Of a stretch of 64,000 nucleotides of DNA, positions 1-7,270 are shown one piece after another (position 1 is the stretch's first letter; every line of letters begins with the position of its first letter). Origin of the DNA: UMGS1783 sp900555065 (GTDB taxonomy: Bacteria > Bacillota > Clostridia > Oscillospirales > UMGS1783); NCBI GenBank assembly GCA_937991645.1, contig CALKPL010000025.1, positions 62,001-126,000 on the forward strand. The letters run 5' to 3'. Below the pieces are notes generated by a model that was not told where the DNA came from, made no database searches, and saw nothing but the letters and a program-made list of their open reading frames with translations. The position numbers were made by a program, and so were the translations under genes.

Positions 1-324
1 GGACTGGCTGGCCTTGTCCGAAAAATCGTAGTGATAGTCGAATCCAATCTCGCCAATGGCGACCACTTTCGGATGTGCCGCAAGCTGTTCCAGCCGTTCA
101 AAGCTCTCATAACTTACGTTCTGGGAATCGTGCGGATGAATACCGACCGCCGCGTAGATAAAATCGTAATTCTCTGCAAGCTGCACGGAGTTTTCGGAGG
201 AGGTTATGTCGGATCCGATGTTGACAAGACAGGAAAGTTCACCCCGCATGGCGCTTTTGATTACGCTGTATCGGGTTTCGTCAAATTTCTTATCGTCAAT
301 ATGCGCATGGGTATCAAAATACAT
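1..324 (-). CDS. tatD: TatD family metal-dependent DNase, N-terminal part
   Basis: The first 108 codons of a gene running off the left edge. TatD hydrolases are metal-dependent TIM-barrel deoxyribonucleases. The visible part shows the family's opening metal-binding motif DTHAHIDD at residues 4-11, then VGIHPHD and AIGEIGFDYHYD, all typical of TatD. The ATG is preceded by a strong ribosome binding site (GGGAGGCGG). It lies 21 bases after the metG stop on the same strand, an arrangement common in Firmicutes, so the two are probably cotranscribed. The C-terminal part with the remaining metal ligands lies outside the window. Identification is firm; the physiological substrate of this family is not well settled. 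Confidence 0.93.
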   Translation of the reverse strand, partial: MYFDTHAHIDDKKFDETRYSVIKSAMRGELSCLVNIGSDITSSENSVQLAENYDFIYAAVGIHPHDSQNVSYESFERLEQLAAHPKVVAIGEIGFDYHYDFSDKASQS

Positions 325-345
325 TGTTCCGCCTCCCTAAACGCG

Positions 346-2307
346 TTATCTAACCTTGGATCCCGGCGGGATCGTCCCGTCTACAAAGAGAACGCGTACG
401 TCGTCTGCCGCCGCATCCGCAGCGAGGATCATACCATTGCTTTCCACGCCGCGTAACTTGACCGGCTTGAGGTTTTCCACAAGGACGACGCTGCGTCCGA
501 TCAGGTCAGCAGGGGAGTACCACGCCGCAATCCCGGAGACAACCTGCCTCGGCGCGTCTGCGCCGCAGTCCACCATCAGGCGCAGAAGCTTGTCGCTCTT
601 GGGTACGGGCTCGCACTCGAGGATTTTCGCAACTACAAGATTGACCTTGGCAAAGTCGTCAATGTTGATGACGCCGGGCGCCGGTTCCGCCGCAGGCTCC
701 TTTTTCTCCGCCTTCACAGGCGCGGTCTGCGCGTTTTCCTGCGCAGCTGCCGCGCGGGCCTGCTCCGCCTTTATGTCAATGCGCGGGAAGAGGGCGGAGC
801 CGGGGACGACGGTGAGGCCTGCAGGCAGCAGGCCGAAGGTCTTGCTCGCGTCCCAGGCGGTAATCGCCGCGTCCACAGCTCCGATCTGGGCGAAGATGCG
901 GGGCGCGGTGTCCGGCATAAAGGGTACGAGCAGAATGCCGGCAATGCGTAGAGATTCGCACAGATTGTACAGTACGCAGGCAAGGCGCGCCTTGTTTTCC
1001 GGGTCCTTGGCAAGCGTCCAGGGCATGGTTTCGTCAATATACTTATTGGCTCTTGACACGAGCTTCCAGATTTCGGCCAGGGCGTTGGAGAACAGGAGAT
1101 TTTCCATGTTTTCCTCCACAGCCTGCGCCGTCTGCCGGGCAAGCTCGATGAGCGACTGGTCGAGCGGCTGCGCGGTGTGTTCAGCCGGCAGCGTGCCGCC
1201 AAAGTATTTCTGGACCATGGCGACGCTGCGCGAGAGCAGGTTGCCGAGGTCGTTGGCAAGATCGGCGTTGATACGGTTAATCAGCGCTTCGTTGGAGTAT
1301 ACGCCGTCGCTTCCAAAGGGGATTTCGCGCAGCAGAAAATAGCGGATGGCATCCACGCCGTAGCGCTCGCACAGTACGGTGGGATCGACGACGTTGCCGA
1401 AGGATTTGGACATCTTGCCGCCGTCGAGAAGCAGCCAGCCGTGGCCGAACACTTTTTTCGGCAGCGGCAGGTCGAGCGACATGAGCATGGCTGGCCAGAT
1501 GATCGTGTGGAACCGGACGATCTCCTTGCCTACAAGGTGCACGTCGCAAGGCCAGTATCTGTCGAAGTCGTCGTACGCGTCGTTTCCGTAACCGAGCGCA
1601 GTGATATAGTTGGAGAGCGCGTCAACCCATACATAAACGACGTGCTTCTCGTCAAAGCTGACAGGGATGCCCCAATCGAAAGACGTGCGGGACACGCAGA
1701 GGTCCTCCAGGCCGGGCTTCAAAAAGTTATTGATCATTTCGTTGAGCCTGGACTGGGGCTGAACAAAGTCCGGATGGGCCGCATAGTACTCCATCAGTTT
1801 GTCCTGATATGCTGAAAGCCGGAAGAAATAAGCCTCTTCCTTTGTCTTCTCCACCGGCCGTCCGCAGTCGGGGCATTTGCCGTCCACCGCCTGCGTTTCG
1901 GTCCAGAAGGACTCGCAGGGCGCGCAGTACAGCCCTTCGTATTCGCCCTTGTAAATGTCGCCTTTGTCGTACATGGCCTTAAAGATTTTCTGGATACTCT
2001 CTACATGGTAAGGGTCCGTAGTACGGATAAAACGGTCGTTGCTTATGTTGAGGGTGCGCCAAAGGTCTTTGATGGTGGCGACGATATCGTCCACATACTG
2101 CTGCGGCGTCACGCCCTTTTCTTCGGCTTTCCGCTGTATTTTCTGACCGTGCTCGTCCGTACCGGTCAGGAACATCACGTCGAACCCGCGCGCACGCTTG
2201 TAGCGCGCCATGGCGTCGGCCGCGACAGTCGTGTATGAATGCCCGATATGCAGTTTGTCAGAGGGGTAGTAAATCGGTGTGGTGATATAAAACGTCTTTT
2301 CTTTCAT
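346..2307 (-). CDS. metG: Methionyl-tRNA synthetase with C-terminal tRNA-binding domain
   Basis: Charges tRNA-Met with methionine in the cytoplasm. Class I synthetase of 653 residues. The HIGH motif (HIGH) is at residues 20-23, a zinc-binding pair of Cys motifs (CAPC and CPDC) lies at about 127-147, and the second signature KMSKS is near residue 300. The last ~110 residues form the OB-fold tRNA-binding domain (Trbp111-like, containing VNLVVAKILECEPVPKSDKL), joined by an Ala/Glu/Pro-rich linker. This is the usual long bacterial form. No T-box leader was seen in the 280 bases upstream. The gene is first in an operon with tatD and reads from a promoter about 40 bases upstream. Confidence 0.97.
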   Translation of the reverse strand: MKEKTFYITTPIYYPSDKLHIGHSYTTVAADAMARYKRARGFDVMFLTGTDEHGQKIQRKAEEKGVTPQQYVDDIVATIKDLWRTLNISNDRFIRTTDPYHVESIQKIFKAMYDKGDIYKGEYEGLYCAPCESFWTETQAVDGKCPDCGRPVEKTKEEAYFFRLSAYQDKLMEYYAAHPDFVQPQSRLNEMINNFLKPGLEDLCVSRTSFDWGIPVSFDEKHVVYVWVDALSNYITALGYGNDAYDDFDRYWPCDVHLVGKEIVRFHTIIWPAMLMSLDLPLPKKVFGHGWLLLDGGKMSKSFGNVVDPTVLCERYGVDAIRYFLLREIPFGSDGVYSNEALINRINADLANDLGNLLSRSVAMVQKYFGGTLPAEHTAQPLDQSLIELARQTAQAVEENMENLLFSNALAEIWKLVSRANKYIDETMPWTLAKDPENKARLACVLYNLCESLRIAGILLVPFMPDTAPRIFAQIGAVDAAITAWDASKTFGLLPAGLTVVPGSALFPRIDIKAEQARAAAAQENAQTAPVKAEKKEPAAEPAPGVINIDDFAKVNLVVAKILECEPVPKSDKLLRLMVDCGADAPRQVVSGIAAWYSPADLIGRSVVLVENLKPVKLRGVESNGMILAADAAADDVRVLFVDGTIPPGSKVR

Positions 2308-2339
2308 CTTCTAACCGCCTTCAAATAAGTCTATATTAC

Positions 2340-2368
2340 ATTATATTATACCAAGAACCGCTTTTCAA
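2340..2368 (-). promoter_or_regulatory. Sigma-A type promoter for metG-tatD
   Basis: On the minus strand TTGAAA (2363-2368) and TATAAT (2340-2345) are separated by 17 bases. It sits in an AT-rich divergent region, 33 bases before the metG start. Not confirmed by any experiment here. Confidence 0.6.
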
Positions 2369-2464
2369 TGTATTTCCGCCTATAAAAAAATTTCATACTA
2401 TTCCTGCTTTTAATTGTAAAACTATATATTATAATTCGTGCAGATTGATGAAGATATTCGGCAA

Positions 2465-2493
2465 TTGAAATATTGTTGAGAATATGATAAGAT
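2465..2493 (+). promoter_or_regulatory. Sigma-A type promoter for the FHA-FtsW/PBP operon
   Basis: TTGAAA (2465-2470), 17-base spacer, TAAGAT (2488-2493), with a TG extended -10. It would give a leader of about 90 bases. The leader contains two hairpins that exclude each other: 2507-2514 with 2534-2541, or 2539-2545 with 2551-2557. Confidence 0.5.
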
Positions 2494-2588
2494 ACTTTTT
2501 AATAAGGCGCAGGCTCGGGACAGGCAGTTTTGCGCCTGCGCAGGGATATGCCCTGCGATCCACTGCCGCAATGCGCGGAGGAAATACT

Positions 2589-4361
2589 ATGCCACTCAAT
2601 ATCTTTCAAAACATTATAGACTGGTTTAAGAACCCGGTGGAGCAGGCCGCGGGCGGACCCGATCCGCGGCTGGCCGCCGCCGTGACCTTTTTGTCGCGCT
2701 GGCTGCTGCCGCTGCTTGCGATTATTATCATAGTGCGAATCTCCATATCCCTGCTCAAATGGCGGCGCGAGCCCGAGGTGTGGGGCCATATCGCGCTGCC
2801 CGGCGGGATCATGCTGCCCATCAACCACTGGGAAAACCTGATCGGCCGCGCAAAGGGTGCGGATATCCTGATCAATTATCCCTCCGTGTCGCGCAGCCAC
2901 GCCGTGCTCGTCCGGGAGGACGATGGAAGCTGGACGATCACCGACCTGCATTCCAAAACGGGCATGAAAATTAACGGGGAGGACGTAACCGGCAGCCGGA
3001 AGCTCGGCTACAGCGATAAATTATCGCTCGGCGGCGTCGATATGCGGCTGATTCCGGCCAGCGCCGAAGATCGCAAGGAGGGGGCGTTTTACCGGACGAA
3101 GCCCGGCTCCAGAATCCGACCCTTCAGTACGTTTCTGCTGCTCACCCTGTTCCAGCTTGTTACGGCCGCCGCGCTTGTGGTGAACGTGGAGTCTGACGCG
3201 TTGATCCGGATCCCCATTGCGTTTTTCGTCCTCTGCGCTGTGATGTGGGCCTATTATCTCGTCATCCGTACGCTGCGCAGGACGGGTTTTGAAGTGGAAT
3301 CCATCGCCTTTTTTCTGTCCACAATCGGCTTTGCCGTCATCGCATCGTCCGACCCGTCCGCGCTGTATAAACAGCTCGCCGCGTTCGGGATCGGCCTTGC
3401 CGTGTTCATCGTGCTCGGCTGGCTGCTGCGGGACCTGGGCCGTTCGGTAAAGCTGCGCTGGTTTATGGCGGCCGGCGCGCTCGGCCTGCTGGCGCTTACC
3501 CTGCTGTTCGGCAGGGAGGTATACGGCGCAAAAAACTGGATTTTTATCGGCCCGCTTTCCGTACAGCCCTCCGAGATTGCAAAAATCGCGTTCGTATACG
3601 CAGGCGCGGCGACACTGGACAGGCTTATGATGAAGCGGAACCTGTGGATGTTCCTGTTGCTGTCCGCCGGCTGTATCGGCATGCTCGCGCTGATGAACGA
3701 CTTTGGTACCGCGGCGATATTCTTTGTCACCTTTGTCGTCATCGCGTTTTTGCGCTCGGGCGATTTTTCCGCTATCCTGCTGTCGGGCGCGGGCGCGGGC
3801 CTGTTCGGGTTTCTGGTCTTTAAATTCAAGCCGTATGTGCTCAACCGGTTCCGGGCATGGCGGAAGGTATGGGACTACGCCGCGACGCTCGGCTACCAGC
3901 AGACCCGCACCCTGACCTATGCCGCCAGCGGTGGCCTGCTCGGCGTGGGACTTGGAAACGGCTGGCTCAAGCATGTAGCCGCAGCGGATACAGATCTCGT
4001 ATTCGGCTTCCTGTGCGAGGAGTGGGGTCTGCTTGTCGCGCTCTGCGCCGTTGTCGCAATCATCGTGCTCGCGGTATTCTGCGTCAAGTCCGCAGGTCAA
4101 GGACGGTCGTCCTTTTTCGTCATTTCGGCCTGCGCCGCCATGTGTATGCTCACGGTGCAGACAATGCTCAACGTATTTGGTTCAGTGGATATACTTCCCC
4201 TGACCGGCGTTACGTTCCCGTTCGTATCCAATGGCGGTTCGAGCATGATCTCAAGCTGGGGGCTGCTCGCCTTTGTAAAAGCGGCGGATACGCGCCAGAA
4301 TGCGAGTTTCGCCATCAGGCTTGAAAAACGGGTGAAAGGGAAGGGGGCCGGCGGCGCATGA
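2589..4361 (+). CDS. FHA domain fused to FtsW/RodA/SpoVE-type peptidoglycan polymerase
   Basis: A 590-residue membrane protein. SEDS proteins (FtsW, RodA, SpoVE) polymerise lipid II into glycan strands with a class B penicillin-binding protein as partner. An N-terminal membrane segment (about 37-55) is followed by a forkhead-associated domain (about 70-155) with the phosphothreonine-pocket motifs GRAKGADI and SRSHA, then a multi-spanning SEDS domain from about residue 180 to the end, with the conserved tail region FPFVSNGGSSM. SEDS proteins are normally about 370-420 residues, so the FHA part is an addition. I chose the ATG at 2589 because GGAGG precedes it; an in-frame start 105 bases upstream lacks such a site. 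The next gene, a transpeptidase, overlaps the stop codon. The FHA domain suggests control by a Ser/Thr kinase (inference). Confidence 0.92.
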   Translation: MPLNIFQNIIDWFKNPVEQAAGGPDPRLAAAVTFLSRWLLPLLAIIIIVRISISLLKWRREPEVWGHIALPGGIMLPINHWENLIGRAKGADILINYPSVSRSHAVLVREDDGSWTITDLHSKTGMKINGEDVTGSRKLGYSDKLSLGGVDMRLIPASAEDRKEGAFYRTKPGSRIRPFSTFLLLTLFQLVTAAALVVNVESDALIRIPIAFFVLCAVMWAYYLVIRTLRRTGFEVESIAFFLSTIGFAVIASSDPSALYKQLAAFGIGLAVFIVLGWLLRDLGRSVKLRWFMAAGALGLLALTLLFGREVYGAKNWIFIGPLSVQPSEIAKIAFVYAGAATLDRLMMKRNLWMFLLLSAGCIGMLALMNDFGTAAIFFVTFVVIAFLRSGDFSAILLSGAGAGLFGFLVFKFKPYVLNRFRAWRKVWDYAATLGYQQTRTLTYAASGGLLGVGLGNGWLKHVAAADTDLVFGFLCEEWGLLVALCAVVAIIVLAVFCVKSAGQGRSSFFVISACAAMCMLTVQTMLNVFGSVDILPLTGVTFPFVSNGGSSMISSWGLLAFVKAADTRQNASFAIRLEKRVKGKGAGGA

Positions 4362-5731
4362 ACAAGGTGTTTAAACGCACGCTGCTTGTCGTCGTATTTT
4401 CCGCGGCGCTGCTCGCCGGTATTCTGTTTTTCCTGTATGAATATCTGACGGACGGGCCGACATGGGTCCGGTTCTATGCAAACGCACATATCTATGCAAA
4501 CGGCGACCTCAACACAGGCCGGATTGTCGACCGTCAAGGCGCGCTGCTGGTGGAGACGGATAACGGTGTGCGCCGGTTCAATGACAGTGCGGCCGTGCGC
4601 AGGGCTACCATGCACGCAGTGGGCGATATCGGCGGCAATGTGGCGACCGGCGTTTATAAAAACTATGCGGACAAGCTCGTCGGGTACGACCTGCTCAACG
4701 GCGTATACAACTTTGCCGGCGAGGGTACGACGCTGACGCTCAGTCTCGATGCAGAGCTGTGCGCAACCGCGCTGGAAGCGCTGGGCGGCTACAAGGGCAC
4801 CGTCGGGGTCTATAATTACAAGACGGGGGAGATCCTATGCATGATCAGCGCTCCCACATTCGACATCGCAGACCCGCCCGAGTTGCCGGAAGCGCCGGAT
4901 GACGCATGGGACGGCGTGTATATCAACCGCTTTGTATCCAGTTCCTACCCGCCCGGTTCGATTTTTAAGCTCATAACGGCCCAGGCCGCAATCGACGAAA
5001 TCCCGGATATCCACAGCCGGACGTTTACCTGCGAGGGCAGTATTGAACTGCCGGGCGGCGAAATCCGCTGCAGCGGCGTGCACGGTGAGATCGGCTTCGA
5101 CGAGGCGCTGGCCTATTCCTGTAACGTGGCGTTTGCCGAGATCGCCGTCGAACTCGGCGGGCCGACGCTGACCCACTACGCCGAAAAGGCGGGCGTGACC
5201 GATTCGTTCACTTTCAGCCGGATGACGACGGCAAAAGGAAACTTCGACGTTGCGGATACAACGGATTCCGAGCTTGCCTGGGCCGGAATCGGCCAGTATA
5301 CCGACCTTGTCAATCCGTGCGGGTTTATGATATATATGGGTGCGGTCGCCAACGACGGCGTGGCCGTATACCCGTCGCTCGTTGAGAAAACGACAAATGC
5401 AATCGGCTTGTCTTTCCCGCTCGGCGATCCCAAAAATGCCACCCGGCTGATGTCGTCCGCCACGGCGCGCGAGCTGAAGCGAATGATGCGCAATAATGTA
5501 GAGTCCTATTACGGGCAGGAGAATTTTCCCAATCTGCAGATCTGTGCCAAGTCCGGCACGGCAGAGCTGAGCGGCGGCAGCGAACCGCACTCGGTATTCG
5601 CAGGATTTTTGGACGACAGCGAACATCCGTACGCCTTTATCGTGATCGCGGAAAACGCCGGCGCGGGCCGGGGCGTCGCGGGCAGCGTCGCGAATGCGGT
5701 GCTGCAGAAAGCGGTTATGCTTGCGGACTGA
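4358..5731 (+). CDS. Penicillin-binding protein, transpeptidase (PbpA-like)
   Basis: Cross-links peptidoglycan at the outer face of the membrane. The 457-residue protein has one N-terminal membrane anchor (about 8-28) and a C-terminal transpeptidase domain with the three classical motifs: SIFK at 201-204 (catalytic serine), SCN at about 252, and KSGT near residue 396. The KSG variant of the KTG motif is common in this family. It is short, with only a small N-terminal domain, like the PbpA partner of RodA in Actinobacteria and Clostridia. Its ATG overlaps the stop of the SEDS gene (ATGA), so the two products are probably translationally coupled and work as one polymerase/transpeptidase pair. 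Confidence 0.93.
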   Translation: MNKVFKRTLLVVVFSAALLAGILFFLYEYLTDGPTWVRFYANAHIYANGDLNTGRIVDRQGALLVETDNGVRRFNDSAAVRRATMHAVGDIGGNVATGVYKNYADKLVGYDLLNGVYNFAGEGTTLTLSLDAELCATALEALGGYKGTVGVYNYKTGEILCMISAPTFDIADPPELPEAPDDAWDGVYINRFVSSSYPPGSIFKLITAQAAIDEIPDIHSRTFTCEGSIELPGGEIRCSGVHGEIGFDEALAYSCNVAFAEIAVELGGPTLTHYAEKAGVTDSFTFSRMTTAKGNFDVADTTDSELAWAGIGQYTDLVNPCGFMIYMGAVANDGVAVYPSLVEKTTNAIGLSFPLGDPKNATRLMSSATARELKRMMRNNVESYYGQENFPNLQICAKSGTAELSGGSEPHSVFAGFLDDSEHPYAFIVIAENAGAGRGVAGSVANAVLQKAVMLAD

Positions 5732-5737
5732 AAACAA

Positions 5738-5770
5738 GGAAGCATTGTACGGCAATGCTTCCTGTTTTTT
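5738..5770 (+). terminator. Rho-independent terminator of the FHA-FtsW/PBP operon
   Basis: A perfect 10-bp stem (GGAAGCATTG with CAATGCTTCC), a 5-base loop, then TGTTTTTT, just after the PBP stop. Confidence 0.9.
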
Positions 5771-5788
5771 ATATCTTTTCAAGTAATA

Positions 5789-5828
5789 AGGAGGAGCGGG
5801 CCTGCGGCCATGCTCCTCCTGCTTTTTT
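5789..5828 (+). terminator. Second terminator hairpin, between PBP and abrB-like gene
   Basis: A 9-bp stem (AGGAGGAGC with GCTCCTCCT) around a 14-base loop, followed by GCTTTTTT on the plus strand. The T run ends at the stop codon of the convergent AbrB-type gene. It may back up the first terminator or act for both strands. Confidence 0.65.
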
Positions 5829-6072
5829 AGCGCTGCAGTTCGTGTATGCAGTTCTTACATACTCGTTTTCCATGGAAGATGACAATATCATCCGCGCGCG
5901 CATTGTCGCAGAAAATACAGCCCGACTGGTATTTTTTGAGTATGATACTGTCGTCATCCACATATATTTCCAATGGATCTTTTTGATTGATGCCCATCTT
6001 TTTACGGATTTCGATCGGTAGCACAATACGGCCCAATTCATCAACCTGACGGACAATACCTGTAGCCTTCAT
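5827..6072 (-). CDS. AbrB/SpoVT-type transcriptional regulator with Cys-pair tail
   Basis: A DNA-binding regulator of 81 residues. The N-terminal swapped-hairpin domain is canonical AbrB (KATGIVRQVDELGRIVLPIE). The C-terminal third has CIFC and CKNC pairs that probably hold a zinc ion, a layout common in clostridial AbrB proteins. I prefer the ATG at 6072 because GAGGGG lies 9 bases before it; an ATG two codons earlier is too close to that site. The upstream region carries an inverted repeat at 6105-6123 that may be its own operator. In Bacillus, AbrB represses transition-state genes and its own promoter; the targets here are unknown. The neighbour on the other strand is spmA. Confidence 0.9.
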   Translation of the reverse strand: MKATGIVRQVDELGRIVLPIEIRKKMGINQKDPLEIYVDDDSIILKKYQSGCIFCDNARADDIVIFHGKRVCKNCIHELQR

Positions 6073-6104
6073 ACCCATAATCCCCTCTTTAAATTTATTG
6101 TATA

Positions 6105-6123
6105 CTAATCATAGCATGATTAG
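6105..6123. promoter_or_regulatory. Inverted repeat upstream of the AbrB-type gene, possible operator
   Basis: CTAATCAT and ATGATTAG, 8-bp arms around AGC. On the minus strand it fills the space just upstream of a possible -10 (TATACA, 6099-6104), so a protein bound here would block the abrB-like promoter. It is also 58 bases before spmA. The binding protein is unknown; AbrB itself is a guess. Confidence 0.4.
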
Positions 6124-6180
6124 AAAAAAATGTCAATACATTATTTGTAAAATTTGTATATATGAGGAGTTTTTTGCGAG

Positions 6181-6753
6181 ATGCTGTCGTATATCGTTGC
6201 TTTCTTGATTATTTTGGCGGCCGCGGTCGCCGTTGCGACCGGGAACGGTCTGTCTGTAACGGACGCCGCGCTTTCCGGCGGCGTGCAGGCGGTTGAGCTG
6301 TGCCTGAAGATCGGAGGGATCATTGCGATGTGGTCGGGCGTAATGCGCGTTGCGGAAAAGGCGGGGATTATAGATGCGCTGGCAAAGCTGTTTTCACCGA
6401 TTACGCGCCTGCTGTTCCGTACGAAAGACCATCAGGCCAGAAAACATATCACAACGAATATGGTGGCAAATTTCCTTGGCCTTGGAAACGCCGCGACGCC
6501 GTCGGGAATCGAGGCGATGCGGAGGATGAACGCGCTCAACGGCAACCGCGCGGTCGCGACGAAGGACATGGTAATTTTCACAGTGCTGAATACGGCTTCC
6601 ATCCAGTTTATCCCGACGAATATTGCCGCGTTCCGCGCCGCAGCCGGCGCGGCGCAGCCCATGGATATTCTGCCCTGTATCTGGGTCACGTCGCTGTTCG
6701 CCGCCGTTTCAGGGATCTTGGTGGCAAACCTGCTGACGAGCGGGAGGTCCTGA
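6181..6753 (+). CDS. spmA: Spore maturation protein A
   Basis: A 190-residue integral membrane protein of the nucleoside-recognition/Gate superfamily. In Bacillus and Clostridium, SpmA and SpmB act together in dehydrating the spore core. The sequence shows a membrane-spanning start, the family stretch KIGGIIAMWSGVMRVAEKAG, and NFLGLGNAATPSG near residue 99. GGAG lies about 10 bases before the ATG. The stop is followed one base later by spmB. These genes suggest a spore-forming ancestry, but one pair does not prove that this organism makes spores. Function in non-spore-formers is not known. Confidence 0.93.
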   Translation: MLSYIVAFLIILAAAVAVATGNGLSVTDAALSGGVQAVELCLKIGGIIAMWSGVMRVAEKAGIIDALAKLFSPITRLLFRTKDHQARKHITTNMVANFLGLGNAATPSGIEAMRRMNALNGNRAVATKDMVIFTVLNTASIQFIPTNIAAFRAAAGAAQPMDILPCIWVTSLFAAVSGILVANLLTSGRS

Positions 6754-6754
6754 C

Positions 6755-7270
6755 ATGGGCGTGTTCAACTACACAATTCCCGTCCTGATGGCGGCGGTAT
6801 TCATCGTGGCCCTTGTCCGGAAAGTCAATATTTTTGAGGAATTCATTGCAGGGGTGGGGGACGGATTTAAGATTGTGTTGAAGATCGCGCCGGTACTCGT
6901 AGCGCTGCTGACGGCCATAGCGATGTTCCGCGCCTCGGGCGGGATGGATTTTCTCAATGCGGGCATGCGCCCTGTCGCAAGGCTCCTGTCTATCCCGGAG
7001 GAGCTGATGACGCTTGCCGTCATGCGCCCGCTCTCCGGTTCCGGTTCAATGGCGCTACTCAACGACTACCTTGTCCAGTACGGACCGGATTCCGAAATCG
7101 GCAGGATGGCGAGCGTGCTGGCCGCCTCCACTGAGACGACGTTTTACACGCTGACCGTATACATGGGCAGCGCGGGCATTAAAAAGACGGGACGGGCGCT
7201 GCCCGCCGCCGTCTTTGCCGACCTGTGTGCTATTTTCGGCGCAGTCATCACCGTCCGTCTGTTTTTATAG
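6755..7270 (+). CDS. spmB: Spore maturation protein B
   Basis: A 171-residue membrane protein, partner of SpmA and of the same superfamily. Visible family features are the N-terminal hydrophobic segment, FEEFIAGVGDGFKIVLKIAP and the motif RPLSGSGSMALLNDYL, followed by STETTFYTLTVYMGSAG. The start codon is one base after the spmA stop, so translation is probably coupled. The 3' end overlaps the end of the convergent histidine kinase gene by six bases, and no terminator hairpin separates them. Confidence 0.93.
   Translation: MGVFNYTIPVLMAAVFIVALVRKVNIFEEFIAGVGDGFKIVLKIAPVLVALLTAIAMFRASGGMDFLNAGMRPVARLLSIPEELMTLAVMRPLSGSGSMALLNDYLVQYGPDSEIGRMASVLAASTETTFYTLTVYMGSAGIKKTGRALPAAVFADLCAIFGAVITVRLFL

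Noticed and set aside
2308..2420. T-box leader for metG
   Set aside because: No conserved T-box sequence or specifier stem can be seen, and no terminator precedes the gene.
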